The notes under the pieces: model-generated | Seen by the model: only the letters and a program-made list of their open reading frames with translations | The model's database searches: none | What the model was told of the DNA's origin: nothing | In this document: positions 33,549 through 45,689 of the stretch, one piece after another | How positions within the stretch are numbered: the first letter of the stretch is position 1 | Layout of the letters: every line of letters starts with the position of its first letter | Origin: Turritopsis dohrnii | Lineage: Eukaryota > Cnidaria > Hydrozoa > Anthoathecata > Oceaniidae | Direction: 5' to 3' | Assembly (NCBI GenBank): GCA_027922465.2 | Contig: BQMF02000023.1 | Coordinates: 1,488,001 to 1,552,000 of the forward strand | Length of the DNA stretch: 64,000 nt | Translations under genes and position numbers: made by a program

Positions 33549-35250
33549 TCGCGACCTTAGATGAATAGGGTTCTATCTGGTAAAACCCGCTATATTGAGA
33601 AATTAGCATTTAAAAATTTGGTAGTTTTATTATTGAATGTATTAAGCCAACCTTTAAGAAGTGACATTCTTTGAATTTACATAGACCTAAATAATATATT
33701 TCAACCATAAAATCATGTTCATTATCAAAGAAAAGCCCAAAATTCGTAGTTTTAAATTTTGCAATAGAACCTTTTTCACCAAAAATCAAGAAATATCGCA
33801 AAATGAAAAAGGCTCTATCTCAATAGCATTAGAATCTAGGCCTATATAATGAAATCAGTGTGCCATTTTTCATAATTCAAATTAGGCAGCTTCAAAATAT
33901 TTTGTCAAAACTGTTACTTTACGGTTAAAATATCGTGATATGATAAAAACAAGAAAAATTGACGATGTTACTAGTAATAGTAATTTGAATATTTCTCAAT
34001 GAGAGACTTATGAAGAAGATTGACATGAAATTATATTCATATCAAGTTAAGTGAAAAACCCCCCTGTGTCGCTATAGTGCATTGAGACAGGGGTGTAAAT
34101 TCCCAGCTCTGCCTGACATACACTCGGTCCAGATAGCGCAGTAACCTTGCTTTGTAGAAGTCACTGCTGTTAAGTTTTGTAATGTGAGTTTCTTCTTTTA
34201 GAAAAATGACCCTTCCTCTGCTTTTGGCAATGTTGTTACGCTTTCTAAGTCAAAAACAACGAGCAAAGTTTTTTCTTTTTCGATCAATTTATCCTTCGTT
34301 TTCTCTTCACGCATTGCAAGTTTTTCAGCAATATGACGATCATGGGCATTCTTTTCATCAAGGGTGATAGTTAGGTTTACCGGTAGAAAGATGACTTCAC
34401 AGGTATTTTTTCTAATTCAGTACACTTTGTTTTGTAGAGATCGTACATCTTTTCAATTTTTAGATCGGACTGTAAATACTTTTTGTTGGTTTTGACACGG
34501 TAATAGTGGGACTCCATTACAGGAAATGAATTGATGTGATTGATTACGTCACTTCTCTGCTCTGCGGTTACCCAGAGATGTTTGCCATGCTTCCCTCCTC
34601 TACCATCTTCTTTCAATGCCCCTGAAACTTTGTCCTTTTTTTGGTGGACATTTTATGCCATCTTTTGCGATATCGCAAGAGTCGAAAGGTAAAAACTCTT
34701 ACACACGCGAAAGGAACTTTCATTGTTCAAAAGAAAGTAAGAATAGCTGAACTATTTTGGAGTCGACTTGCCATCTGAAGAAGAACACACACTTGTTTGG
34801 GCAATGAAAGCATGCTTTGTAGTGTTGTGAAGCTTATAGAATTGAAGAAAGATTTTATACAAAATTTGTGAATCAAAATATTTTTCTCTAACGTTTATTA
34901 ATTTTGGCTGGTTCTAAGATGGGTTTAGCAATTCTTAGCTACAAAACAATCACGGACCTTTTTCACTTAAGATAGAACCTTTTTCACTTAATAGACTGAT
35001 CAGCCGAACATTACAAGTCTACGTTAAAAAGGTTCGATCGCGAAAAAATACGATAGAACCTTTTTCATATTTGGTAAATGACTGAAACTGAGATAGAACC
35101 TATTTCACTGAGCAGTTTTGAGACATAGGATTAAGGATAAATGTTTGGAATAAATTACAAAAGTAGTTTAAGGTTGATAGATTTAATTTATGCAAAAAAA
35201 CAAAAACAGTGAAAATTTTTAGATAGAACCCTTTTCATCTAAGGTCGCGA
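33549..35250. mobile_element. 1.7-kb DNA element with TCGCGACC ends and AGATAGAACC repeats
   Basis: TCGCGACCTTAGATGAATAG at the left is the inverse of TTCATCTAAGGTCGCGA at the right after a small offset. AGATAGAACC(T/C)TTTTCA recurs at least five times at 34970-35240, with the inverse (AGGGTTCTATCT, AGGCTCTATCTC) near the left end. It lies in a putative intron of the Kolobok-like gene. It carries an unrelated minus-strand transposase-like fragment. Confidence 0.72.
34060..34640 (-). pseudogene. Transposase-like fragment of the ESHYxR family inside the 33549-35250 element
   Basis: Reads GGKHGKHLWVTAEQR, SFPVMESHYYRVKTNKKYL, KIEKMYDLYKTKC, then HDRHIAEKLAMREEKTKDK, LLVVFDLESVTTLPKAEEG and TKQGYCAIWTECMSGRAGN. 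This matches a multicopy protein family of insects and cnidarians (ESHYxRxxTxxxYL ... FDLQ ... xYNLT) that I cannot assign to a named superfamily. FDLES may contain a catalytic Asp. A stop lies after EGSFF. The region is plainly coding-derived but broken. Confidence 0.55.
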
Positions 35251-36430
35251 ACTACTGGTACCAATACAATATTTCTGCAACTCCCCTTGAATTTTAGGAA
35301 TCCCGGTACGTTACGTTACGTTGGAAAGAATATTGCAGATAATGAGAACAAAATTGACGCAGAAGAACTTACCCTAAGTGACAATAATGACAATGATTGG
35401 TTGTCGAAATCCTACAGAAGGTAATCATACTTTTCATCACTTTTTATTCCTTTAGTAGTACCCCCTTATATAATAATCTAATATTTTAGGTGTGAAAAAG
35501 ATGATCCTGATTTTGACAGTGATGAAGTAGCAAGTGAAAGTAAAAGTGGCGACGATGGTGTTGGAGAACAATTTTTCATGAACAACGATGATAATCGAGT
35601 GTTTTTAGTTTATGAAAATAAGTTGAAGGAGCTCATGAAATTTTGTTGTCAATGCGGAAATCGTCTATCAACAGCAGACATCATTGAAAAGAGGAATACT
35701 GGAAGTCAACTTTCCTTGATTTGCTCATTTATAAATGGTATGTTGTAATAAGAGGTCAAATACAAAATTTATCTGCAAAAAAGTTAACGAAAGGTCAATT
35801 CTTCGTTCAGGTTGCTCTTATCATTGTTGTTTTCGGCCGAGATTATCATGCACAAGAGGAGCTGGAAACTTGGATGTAGTGGCTGCAACTGAACTGGTTG
35901 GTATCAGCATCACAAAAATGTTAAAGTTTGCTAATCATCAATTTGAAATTTATATTGAAAACGACTTATTTTGAACATCGAGCAGATTTCGTTTTCTCTG
36001 AAATAGGTCATGCCTGGAGGAAACAGCAAAATTGTCTGATCAACGAAATCAAGGATCAAATCAAAGGTTTGGAACTAGCTGTTGATGGACAGTGCGATAG
36101 TCCTGGCCACAACGCTAGTTTCTGCACCATATCCGCAATGGACTTCGAAAATAATAAAGTGTTAAATTTCAGCATAGTTCATGTGAAGGTAGCTCATTTG
36201 ATTTTTGTCAGTTTTATGAGCATCACTTGTTTGACTCGTGTCATTGCTACCGTTAATTATTGATTGGTTTTATTATTTAGGAGGTTAACAGTTCCTAGGC
36301 TATGGAAAAGAAGGTTTCACGCCCTGCTTAAAAATAATTAAAAACAAATTTTGTTTACCAATACAAGTTGTTTCCACTGATCGGCATGCTTCAATAAAAA
36401 AGTTATTGAGAACAGATCCAGAATTTACCG

Positions 36431-36980
36431 GTAACTTTGTTTGTTTTGTTTTGTTTTAACTTGCCAATCTAAGCTTTAAAGGTATCCTCCAGTAGTATAA
36501 AAAGTTTGATTAAAAACAACCTTTTCACCTTTTCACCCAAGTTATACTTTATTCTGTCTAAATTCGTTTCTTATGTATAACAAAACTCACAAAGAATAAA
36601 TCACATTCAGTACACACTCGATCTTCGACCGCCATTACATGTTTGTTTTGAAAACACACTTTATTGCCGATAGTCAATAAAGTTGAGTTAATATTGATCC
36701 GCGCGCTCGGGAAGGCTGTAAAAAGAAAACATTTCAGCTGGAAAGGGGAACCACCTATCATTCAGAAAGTATGACTTTCTTAACCCCCGTTTCTGTGCCC
36801 AATGTAATGGTACAAAAGATTCCACAAGGTGATTAATGAAAGGCCATCACGACCGGAAATAATTGAAGCAAGTACAAAATTTTCGAGACTTCCAAAGTCA
36901 ACATGATCATCATTTTTTACATATTTATTAAAACGGTGTACATAGAAAATCAAGTTACAATCAAATTACAAATTTAAGAT
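36431..36980. other. No gene recognised between the Kolobok-like exons and the P2X7-like ORF
   Basis: A/T-rich, no recognisable coding sequence. It may be intron of the Kolobok-like gene, whose next expected exon is not seen here. Confidence 0.45.
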
Positions 36981-37501
36981 TTAGTCATCATCTTCAAATT
37001 CATCTCCCTCTGCACCGTAATCCCACAAAGCCATGACGTCACAGACTTGCGCGCCTTCTTTATACCCAACATAAACACCATCAGGGGACGGAAATTTTTC
37101 TCTTATGTTTCGTAATGCACATGCTGGGATTCTTCGGCGTATTTTCTTTCCAAGCCTTGCATGTAAGTAAATTCTTATAGAAAATAAGAAAAATAATAAC
37201 TAAAAGAATAAACAGTGGATAGATTACCTTCAAGTTTAAAGTAAGGTGTTTTCGCTGCAGGAAGCTCGTTACAACAAAGACATTCGGCTTCGTCCAAAAA
37301 CCCATAAGCCGTCATTATGCTGCATTGGTTATACTTGCACCATGAAAAATCATCCAATCTGTTTATTTTCTTTACAGTAGGTTTGTTAACACTCTCGTCA
37401 CTGTCAACATCATATCTATTATTTCTATTATCGCTGTTTATATTTTTTCGTTTTGGTTCACACTGAAAACCTAATACTGTGTCACGTCTATAAGAAGCCA
37501 T
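36981..37501 (-). pseudogene. P2X7-like intracellular domain protein, partial, antisense within the Kolobok-like gene
   Basis: Exon 1 (37501-37228) encodes MASYRRDTVLG, a polar stretch and CSIMTAYGFLDEAECLCCNE, then a GT donor. A second block (37162-36981) reads LGKKIRRRIPACALRNIREK, FPSPDGVYVGYK and an acidic end at a TAA. CxxM...ECxCCxE followed by RIPxCxxxxIRxxFP...YVGF is typical of the zinc-binding P2X7-type C-terminal domain found in many multicopy cnidarian proteins. The middle block (CITxHPGF...VCLD) is missing and the splice phases do not match, so this is probably a decayed copy. Confidence 0.6.
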
Positions 37502-38147
37502 AATTCATAAATTTAATAATCATTAAAATATGCAAGCTTCGACTCCGTGAACATTTCACATCAATAATTTATCATTCTTTAAATAGACATAATTTTGTAC
37601 AAAATAAATACCATAAGAAGTGTGATCATGTACCGTTACCATTGGAAGAAAAAAATAGAAAAGAATGGCTAGTTATGGGCTCACCAGCACACGCAAAACT
37701 GGTAGGTTTCCTCTTTTCAAAAACTAATTCGGGTTGGTAAATGGCATTTTAATGATTCATTTACTTTCGTTTAGGTTAAAATTATTTCGCAAAAGATTTT
37801 GTGTCAGGAATTAAGAGAAAATGAACGAACAAATTTACACGATTTGCTACTTGCCGAAAAGCATTTTCTTCACAATGGAATTTCGTCAATCTCTGTGCAA
37901 CAGTACTTTCCAGCGGACGTACTATGCAGTATGTGAACGGAAGGCAAACTAATACGTCATTCGCATAATTACGCATAATAGATTATTTACCCAGTCCTTT
38001 TAGCGCTGAAGATCATTAATCAAAATAAATGTGCTGTGTTAACATGGCTCACATTAATCGTTGATATTAATGTAAACAACAAAGATTCAAAAACTTTAAA
38101 TGGTAAATTGTTGTTTCCTTACCAAAACTACATTATATCACAAATTA

Positions 38148-38501
38148 CCTTAACGAGACAAATTTTGGCGGAGATAAATTTTTGCGGATTTCACTGATTT
38201 TGGCCATTTCCGCGAAAATATGACTCCGCGAAAATATGACTCCACGAAAAGTTTGCAATGTCTTCATCCGTGAAAATATGTTTCCGCGAAATGTTAAATT
38301 TTTTTCTCTATAATACAGATGTTTGAATTTCAAAAACTGGGTATAGATAATGAACGAGGCAATTAGTCTAGCACTGTATTTAACACTGTATTTTAGTTTT
38401 CCATAACCTTTGCTTGTGTATAATACATTTTGAAGACAAAATTTTTTTTATCTACTGCCGTCCGCGAAAATTAGTCCACCTGAAAATTTATCTCGTTAAG
38501 G
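38148..38501. mobile_element. 354-bp TA-flanked inverted-repeat element
   Basis: CCTTAACGAGACAAATTTT at the left pairs with AAAATTTATCTCGTTAAGG at the right, with TA on both sides (38146-38147, 38502-38503). The interior has repeats of CCGCGAAAATATGACT at 38211-38290 and a second CCGCGAAAATTAGTCC near the right end. No coding sequence. A Tc1/mariner or pogo-type MITE is likely. Confidence 0.75.
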
Positions 38502-38594
38502 TATTATTTTTTAATGATTTTATTTCAAATCTTAGTTGACATCACCATCAGACTTTTAATACTTTTGTAAAACCTGTAAAAAAGTTATCTCTAA

Positions 38595-39190
38595 GGGACT
38601 GATTATATGGAAATGAGCCAGCTCGGCAAGCGGGTTGCCGGGCTGACTTAATTTGTGCAATTATATGGAAAATTTCAAATTTTTCTGGAAGCGGGCCAAC
38701 TCAGTATATATCACATGGGAAATATTTTTGGCTTAGTAGCCTTCTAACTTCTTCATATTGCCAAGGTTTGTCTGCATTATAATCCATAGCATTATATTCT
38801 GTAAGTGTTTTGAACTCTTGTTAGGGAATTTATTAAATCTTTAATCATTGAGACTGACCACTTGAACGGAAAGGTTTTGTTGTTGTGAAACTCTGATGAT
38901 GTCTTTTCTTCGGCCATCTTTATTTTGTTCAATATCTGATTCAACTGAGCATGTGCATAACCTTTATTTCTATCCCGATGAACCGAGCTGGCCCGGTAAA
39001 AAAAGATTACATGGCAAAAACAGTAAGTGAGCCAGCCCACCTAGCTTCAAACGGGCCAGCTCGGCAAGTGGGCTGGCTCGTTTCCATATAATCACTAAAA
39101 TAAAATTAATTGATTTTATCAAGGAAGGTGGGCTGGCCCGTTTACCGAGCTAGTCCGCTTGCCGGACTGGCCTGCCTCATAGTCAGCCCC
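38595..39190. mobile_element. 596-bp Harbinger-like MITE with TAA duplication
   Basis: GGGACTGATTATATGG at the left is the inverse of CATAGTCAGCCCC at the right with two changes. TAA flanks both sides (38592-38594, 39191-39193). The interior repeats GGGCCAGCTCGGCAAGYGGG in both orientations, including an internal copy near 39050 ending TTTCCATATAATCA. No transposase. Confidence 0.75.
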
Positions 39191-39193
39191 TAA

Positions 39194-39964
39194 GTGATTT
39201 GCTTCGAACATATTAAATTGTTATACTTAGAAGATGGTTTCAGAGAACTGCCTTTGCTGGTCTGTTGCAAAGCTATCTCTAAGTGGCGCGCTTCACAAAT
39301 TAAAATATTGCATGTTATTGATTTTCCTTTCTAGTATGTTAATTGCTTGCTTAAATTAATTTTGATTTCAATACCCATGTATAAAAAAAGGAAGCTTCGA
39401 GATTGCTTTATAAGAAATCTAATTTTTCCTTTGATGGGAAAATGTTTTGACATGAATATGAATACTTTGTACATCAAAAATGAGTTGCATAAAGTTATCG
39501 TTGTTATTTGCCCTTCCCATTGCCACCAACGTTACCCTCAAACAGCAGGGAGTATGAAAGGCACAGTTTTAAGTGGACTTAATTTCGCAAATTTAATTTG
39601 ATTTTATTAACCATTTGCTTACATTTTCCTAGAATATTAGGAAAACTGAAAAAATCGTTAAATTTTATCCTTGTAAGAAAGGTATTCAATCTGTCTGACC
39701 CACCAAGTTAGACTGACAAAACATTATTTTTCACAGCATTTTAATTTTGTGGAAATTTGAGCTAAATTATTCTGATGTAAAAATTGTCTTAAGTATTCCG
39801 GATCATATGTCTCAACATGATGTTTACTCAAATTAAACATCATGCTTACTCCCCAAAGCTTACAGTTAACACACAGCATGATTTTACCCAAAAGAAAACA
39901 CGGCCAACACCATGTTTCAAAACAGATTATGTGTCAACATAATCCAGAAAACTCAATATTTCCC
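39194..39964. other. No gene recognised
   Basis: A/T-rich sequence left of the LINE-B stub. One short frame at 39347-39601 has no recognisable features. Part may be decayed LINE-B. Confidence 0.45.
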
Positions 39965-40557
39965 GCAGCGTTCTTTCCAGGATCTTCGAAATGACTGGTA
40001 GTACAGTCTTCTCCATGAAGAAATTTGTGCCAGCGCGCGCAAATGCGCTGGCGAAACTTCCTTGGACTAATTTGCCAGCGCAATTACTTTTTTGTTTGGA
40101 AGCTGAAACATGGTGGTCTTAACTCACTCAAAGTCCTGTTGGTTTAGGGAACAATACTTAAAACAGTAATTAAAAGTTTTTTTGATCCCAAGTACACATC
40201 TTTTATATTGTAGAACATTGTTTTTTACAATTTTCTAGTAGAGGAAGATCCAACGAAGAAAAAGTGATATCGAACGGAAGATTAGTAAGATTCATGTGCG
40301 TTTTCGGAAAATGAACGTAAACAATTCGGTCTCTTTAATTAGCCTCGTTTTCAAGTAAAACTAGAACTTCATGTTAGGGCGTGCAGAAAATAAAGAAATT
40401 TAAATGAAGGCGCTATGGATGGTTCCAACATCGTTCCGCGGGATTCTTGCTTGCCTTATCGATGTAAAAAGGAAGAGACGTGACGTGTGAAACTCGGATA
40501 AAATAAGCTAAAATAAGATAAAAGATAAAATAAACTTAAAGCAAAAAGTCCTTAAAA

Positions 40558-43500
40558 TTACTGTTGTTCGTCATCATCACTACTCTCGTCATTATCGTCG
40601 CTACTATCACCTGAGTCATCTGAATCACTTATCGATATCCTTGCACTTTTAGGCAGTGGTTCATTGCTTTCTTTATCCATCACTTTCTTCCTTCGCTTTT
40701 CCATGAAAATTTCGACTGCCCTTTTCTTCAAACCCTCTCTTTCACTTTCATTCCACAAGTTATCATTAACTTTTATGTTCATTAACATGACTATTGTGTC
40801 ATGGTCCAGCTTCAACCTCCTATCGCTGAGTATAAGCGTAAGTGTGCTGAACGATCGTTCTACCGCAGAATTGGATCCACTGATGCAAAATGCAATCTCT
40901 GCCATTAAGATGAGATTTGGAAATTCATTCCTTTTAAATTGCAACACATATGCCCAAATCTTGTTAGCATCTGTTCTCTGATCAGCGATTTGAGCGCCGA
41001 ATTGCGCTTTCACAAAATTTCGGAAATGCTTCCACTCCTTCTGAATTCTCGTACTTTCAAAACCTGCATGATCTAACAGGGCCCCCGCCAAAGGGGGGGG
41101 GGGGGGGGGGGGGGGGCTATGTGTTTACGAGCATGTAGTAAATGTTCTTTGACTGATTCGTGTTAACGTTATAGAAATAGTTTCCATTGTCGAATTCTTG
41201 CGGTATCATTACACTTCTGGACCATTTTCCTTTTTCTTACATTCACAAGATAACCAAGATTCTCTTGAACAATTTGCGTTTTTCACACTTTATAAAATGG
41301 AAATTTTTAGCCATAATTATCCCCAGAAATCGATTTGAGGTCATTTTAGAGACCCTGGAAGCCAAAATTTTCTTCGTCGCCCAACCATGGTGGGCGACAT
41401 TTTTAGGCAAATTATTCTATTTTTTAGCCCCCCCCCACTTTGAAATCCATGGCGGGGGCCCTGTCTAATGGAACTTTAAATGAAGAATAAAAGGTGTTTA
41501 GGTTCTCAACCCCGTAATCTCTCTCGTCTTCCCAATTTCTTGGATCCATCCACAGCATGCAGTCATATCTTTCATCTTCAAAGCTTCTGAATCTGTTCCT
41601 GATTGTGTCAAGCAACTCTTCAGCAACATGTTTCTTTTCCCTAGTAGCTCGATCTACTGACTCTTCTGTAAGAACAGTGAAGCTCTCGAATTCAATTTCG
41701 GTGTACTCCCTATTTGCTGGAGTTCTGAGCATGTGCCCAGTCTTAACAAAGCTTGATTTCAGTATCTTATCATCCCCTTCTCCATCACTCAATCTGAATC
41801 TGCTTAGGTAACTATCTAGTAACTCCTCGTCGGTTCCAGAAACTTCGATGACCTCCTCCAACTCTGAGACGGTCATTGCTACTAAGGGGCGAATGTCAAA
41901 TGGGAGCAATTTGTTTTCTTCAAAAATCTTTGAAATTGGAGAGATCTTATCCAATAAATCGAGATAACAGCAACATGCACACAAGTTAGAAAAGGAACGG
42001 AATTGCTTTAACAGACCAAGTATTTTCCCTTTCGTTTCTGGCTTGTGCTTTCTTATTGCGAGGGTATTATCAAGAGCTGAAATAACTGCTGGCCACATGT
42101 CCAACAAACGAGAAAATGCCTTGCGAAAATGTGGAATAAATCTGGTGCCAGACAATTTCGGAAAAGTGTAACAGCTTATATCTAGCGCCTCTGCTGCCTT
42201 CTTTTCGTCAGTCTTGAGGGCGCCAGAATTTTTGCAAAGATAATACAGCGTTTGATACATACTGTCAAGATCTTTAAAAGAGGAGCCTTGAAGTGCGTCC
42301 CTTACAGCCAACTCAACTGAGTGATTGACACAATGAACTCCTACCAGCCACGGTCGATTATCGTCCTCTTTCATTTTAGTTATCAATCCTCCGACACGCC
42401 CAGTGTTTACACTTGCTCCGTCAGAAGTAAAGCAAACTAATTTTTCTCTATACGAGGAGCATGGTAAGGCACCGTTTTCATGAAAAATGCTGTCTATTCC
42501 GGTTTTCAGTGAACTAGCATCAACACCACCAAATCTTGACATTTGTAAAAGGTTCCCAAACATGCATATCGGAAGCCTAAAATAGAGCACGCCACACGAA
42601 AAGTTCGGTTGATATCTTTCGTATGAAATCCAACTAGTTCTCAGATTTTTAAAACATTGTGAAAGAGATTTTCTCCATTTAAAGTCAATAAAATAAACCT
42701 TAGAGCAAGGTTCTCCCAAGGTTTTTGCTCTAACGTTATTTTACTGACTTTCAACAAGTATTTGGCCATAGTAATTTTGTTGAGTTTCTTTTTTATTATT
42801 TTCAACAATTCTGTTTATCATGAAAGCGATAATTGCAAGCAATCTTCAAAGTAATTCCCAGGCCTCCTTATTTTCTTGAAGAGAAAATACTGGGCATTGG
42901 GCTTGTACATTACTGATAACAGCTAATTTTACCCTTTGTAAGCAATTTTGACCAGAACCATTTCCTTATCGTCACCAGTTTTTCTGGCTTGAGAGCCGTC
43001 AGTTAAAATACCAAAGAAGTTGCTTGCATTAAAAATAGCTCTACATTTCTCAGTGACAGCAGATTGAATGGCTGCAAGAAATTTCTTTGCGGATCGCCCA
43101 TCATGTTTTCCTGCAAATAAAATGTATACCCAAATAATTAAGCGACCTTAGTATTAAAGCAGTAAAATTTTAAGAAATAAATTTTATGAAATTTTATGAA
43201 ATTGATTTTCATGTTGTTTTCAGAAACTGATTTGGCACCTTCTGCTCTCAAAGATGTTTGTTTCAGATTTTTTCTTCAACTATGTACAAGACTTTTCTCA
43301 TACAATGTTTTCGATTTTAAATCGGCACAAAAGTACCTATACCTTCAATAAATTTTAAACTGTTTTTTCTTTGAACTTCTACCAGAACATTAAAATGACT
43401 TAAACTCATCGTTGGATTATTATTATTATTATTAACACTTTATTTTACTTCGGTTTACAATATGAATATAGATTATATACATATATATACAGACACAACA

Positions 43501-44239
43501 TAAATTGGTCTATTTACACCGAAATTTTTGAGCCATCTCGTATGCAGTCACAATCAAACGAAGATAGGCTTCTTGGCTTGACTTTTGAGTCACAGATGTT
43601 ATTGTTTTCTGCCTAGGTCCCGTGGGTAGCGCAGAAGATTTAACGACCCAATCTTGTTTTGAAACTCTTTTTTCTTCTTGCAACGCATTCTGATGCAATT
43701 TTCCATTATGATGCCGTTCGACCTGACATAGAAAAATTAGTGGGAATGACATACTAAACTTTCAGGAATATTGTCGTGAAAATTGTCTCCTTGACAAAGA
43801 AAGAAAAACAGAAAACTAGATAATATTTATCACAAAACTATTTGCATATATACAAAAGTTCACAAACGACTTAAAAATCCTTCTCTTTCTTTAAACCTGT
43901 GTAATCTAAACTAAAATGTATAGAGAACTTAAACCCTTCCGACAATGTCAAATAGTGACACTGGAAGAATAAAAAAAAGAAACCTACCGTATATTTGGTG
44001 ATGCGTCTTAGACCAGTAAGAAAACTTTCCGTTGAACTTTCAGTAGCACCTCTTACTTCAGTTGGTTTTGCCGATTTACTATGGGCGGCACAAACTTTAC
44101 ACCACACTAAGTTAACATACTCTACATTGTCTTCAAGTACAGTAGTGTAACCAAAGACATCTCGCAAATCCCACTTCAAAAATATGCTCAATTTGGCTTT
44201 TTTAACTTGTGTATCTTGTGAGTGCAATGCCATTTTCAA
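40558..44239 (-). pseudogene. ZNF862-like hAT transposase, multi-exon
   Basis: Exon 44239-43988 has WCKVCAAHSKSAKP and GLRRITKYT; exon 43722-43510 continues VERHHNGKLHQNAL, together forming a TTF/BED-type CxxC...HxxxH finger, with GT/AG borders and matching phase. 43110-42950 carries NFFGILTDGSQARKTGDDK (first Asp). 42719-41464 carries LVCFTSDGASVNTGR (second Asp) and GVHCVNHSVELAVRDAL. 41076-40558 carries the dimerisation region SGSNSAVERSFSTLTLI, then a Lys-rich and very acidic Ser/Asp tail. The frame continues PLD-HAGFEST across the MITE. The 42950-42700 join is unclear. Confidence 0.82.
41077..41463. mobile_element. 387-bp GC-ended element with a run of 24 G, inside hAT2 transposase
   Basis: CAGGGCCCCCGCC at the left is the inverse of GGCGGGGGCCCTG at the right. 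TCTAA flanks both sides (41072-41076, 41464-41468), and removing one copy restores the transposase frame. G24 occupies 41093-41116, and nine C lie near the other end (about 41428-41436), so the ends can form a long G:C hairpin. No coding sequence. CAGGG ends look hAT-like, although only five bases are duplicated. Confidence 0.82.
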
Positions 44240-44858
44240 AAAACGAGCGAAGGAAAAAATTAAATCCTGTATTGAGCTCGCGTGATTATATATTCGAATT
44301 CTGGGCTCGCGTGATTATATTCGAATTCCCATGTCAATTCAAAATGAACTGACGTAATCGCACAGGTGCATGTTGTGCAACCAACAAAGACGTTGAAGAA
44401 GGAAAAATAATTCAAGCACTCCATCACGCTGTTAAAATATTATAATGAAGTAATTTTAACAAAAGAAAAAAATATCTGTATAGCAACTAAGGTGGAGTTT
44501 AGCGATGAAACAATTGTACTGTAGAAGTATAAAATAAAATTTATAACAAATTCTGCACTCCATTGCACTGTCAAAATATTATTATGAAGTAATTTTAACA
44601 AAAGAAAAAAATCTGAATAATAACACTAAGATGGAGTTAAGCGATGAAACGTTTGTATGTTGAAGTACAAAATGACTTATCAGCTGGCAGAAACTTTCGG
44701 TAGAAAAAATGAGAAACTTTCGGTAGAAAAAATGCGCTGAAATATGAGTTTCGCCAGCGTATTATCATGCGCTGGCAAACCTAAGAAAGCACGATTTGCC
44801 AGCGTGCGGGCGTGCGCCAGCGCAAATGCGCTCGCCTCATGGAGAAGTCTGGTAGTAC

Positions 44859-45643
44859 TGATATTGGCCTATAATTTCCTAAATCGGAAGTGTCACTTTT
44901 GTTATTATTAGTTTATCGGTAAAAAATATTCCTTCTTTGAAAGACGATTTACAAATGTAAAAAAGAGGATTTTTTATCTCACCATATACTTCCAAGATAA
45001 TATTACTGTTTATATCATCAACCTCGATTGGCTTTGTTGCGTTTTAATGATTTGAATACAGATTCAAACTCTTGAAATGTTAAATGATTATCCTCGAACT
45101 GTTGATAAGTATCGGTAAGATAATTTTGAAAATTTTTAGTTCCTTTGGGAATATTTTTAGCAAGGATTGGCCCTATATTAGCATAAAAATTGTTGAATTC
45201 ATTAGCTATATGTTCCTTTGTCAGGTTAGACTGTTCGATTTAACTTCGATCTTCCCACATTTTTTTGTAGTTACTTTTATATTTTTGTATTTGTGATGCA
45301 TAGTAGCTTGCTTTCTTAATTTCTTGAAAAAGTTTTTGTGAATTTTGTACGCTGTTTCTGATTCAGTTAAAATGTATAGTTTTTGGTTTTGTTCTGAAGA
45401 TTTTTTTATTCCTTTTAGCCAAGGTGCTTGAAGATCTTTTTCATTGAGTTTCATTTCCCTTATTGGAAAGGGCTTATTATAAGTTTCATAGAAAATTAAA
45501 TAGAACTTTTCATATGAATCAGTCACGTTATCCAGTCTTTTTAAGATGCTCCAATCAATAAGCGCTAGTTCTTCTATAAAGCTTTGTTTATTGGTTTCGA
45601 TGAAGTTTCTTTTATTCAAAATATTGTTTGTTTTTTTATTCAA
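44859..45643 (-). pseudogene. LINE-B linker and beginning of reverse transcriptase
   Basis: LDNVTDSYEKFYLIFYETY, PFPIREMKLNEKDLQAPW, then EFNNFYANIGPILAKNI, SLKRNKAN, a short stop, INSNIILEVYGEIKNPLF and NYRPISVLP. This is the stretch from the endonuclease to RT motif 1-2 in CR1/L1-like elements. The hAT2 insertion cuts it at VLP. Confidence 0.75.
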
Positions 45644-45689
45644 TTTTTCACTTGTATTAAAAGCTACAAATATTGGGAATTTTTCACTT

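Larger units (their letters stand above)
33114..37936 (+). pseudogene. Kolobok-like multicopy gene relic, spliced, interrupted by a DNA element
   Basis: Pieces in order: 33138-33518 (TEVNQADAQVQTVTEKCSV, then an acidic D/E tract), 35270-35420 and 35491-35739 (CCQCGNRLSTADII), 35809-35960 (GNLDVVAATELVGISITKM), 35935-36186 (LAVDGQCDSPGHNASFCT, then ISAMDFENNKVLNFSIVHV), 36281-36430 (STDRHASIKKLL), 37560-37688 (HVPLPLEE, GSPAHAKL) and 37774-37936 (LLLAEKHFLHNG). Exon borders show GT...AG. DGxCDSPGHNAxxxT with a later TDRH block matches a family I associate with Kolobok-type transposases; that name is tentative. A frameshift near 35935 and a TAG after VNSS show it is dead. Confidence 0.6.
40005..44850 (-). 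mobile_element. hAT2: ZNF862-like hAT transposon with 8-bp target duplication
   Basis: Ends AGTCTTCTCCATGA (40005) and TCATGGAGAAGTCT (44850) are inverted repeats. GGTAGTAC flanks both sides (39997-40004, 44851-44858), and removing one copy restores the LINE-B RT phrase RPISVLPVISKILE. Subterminal regions are rich in GCGCTGGC/GCCAGCGC motifs. A minus-strand transposase gene lies inside, interrupted by the element at 41077-41463. Confidence 0.88.
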
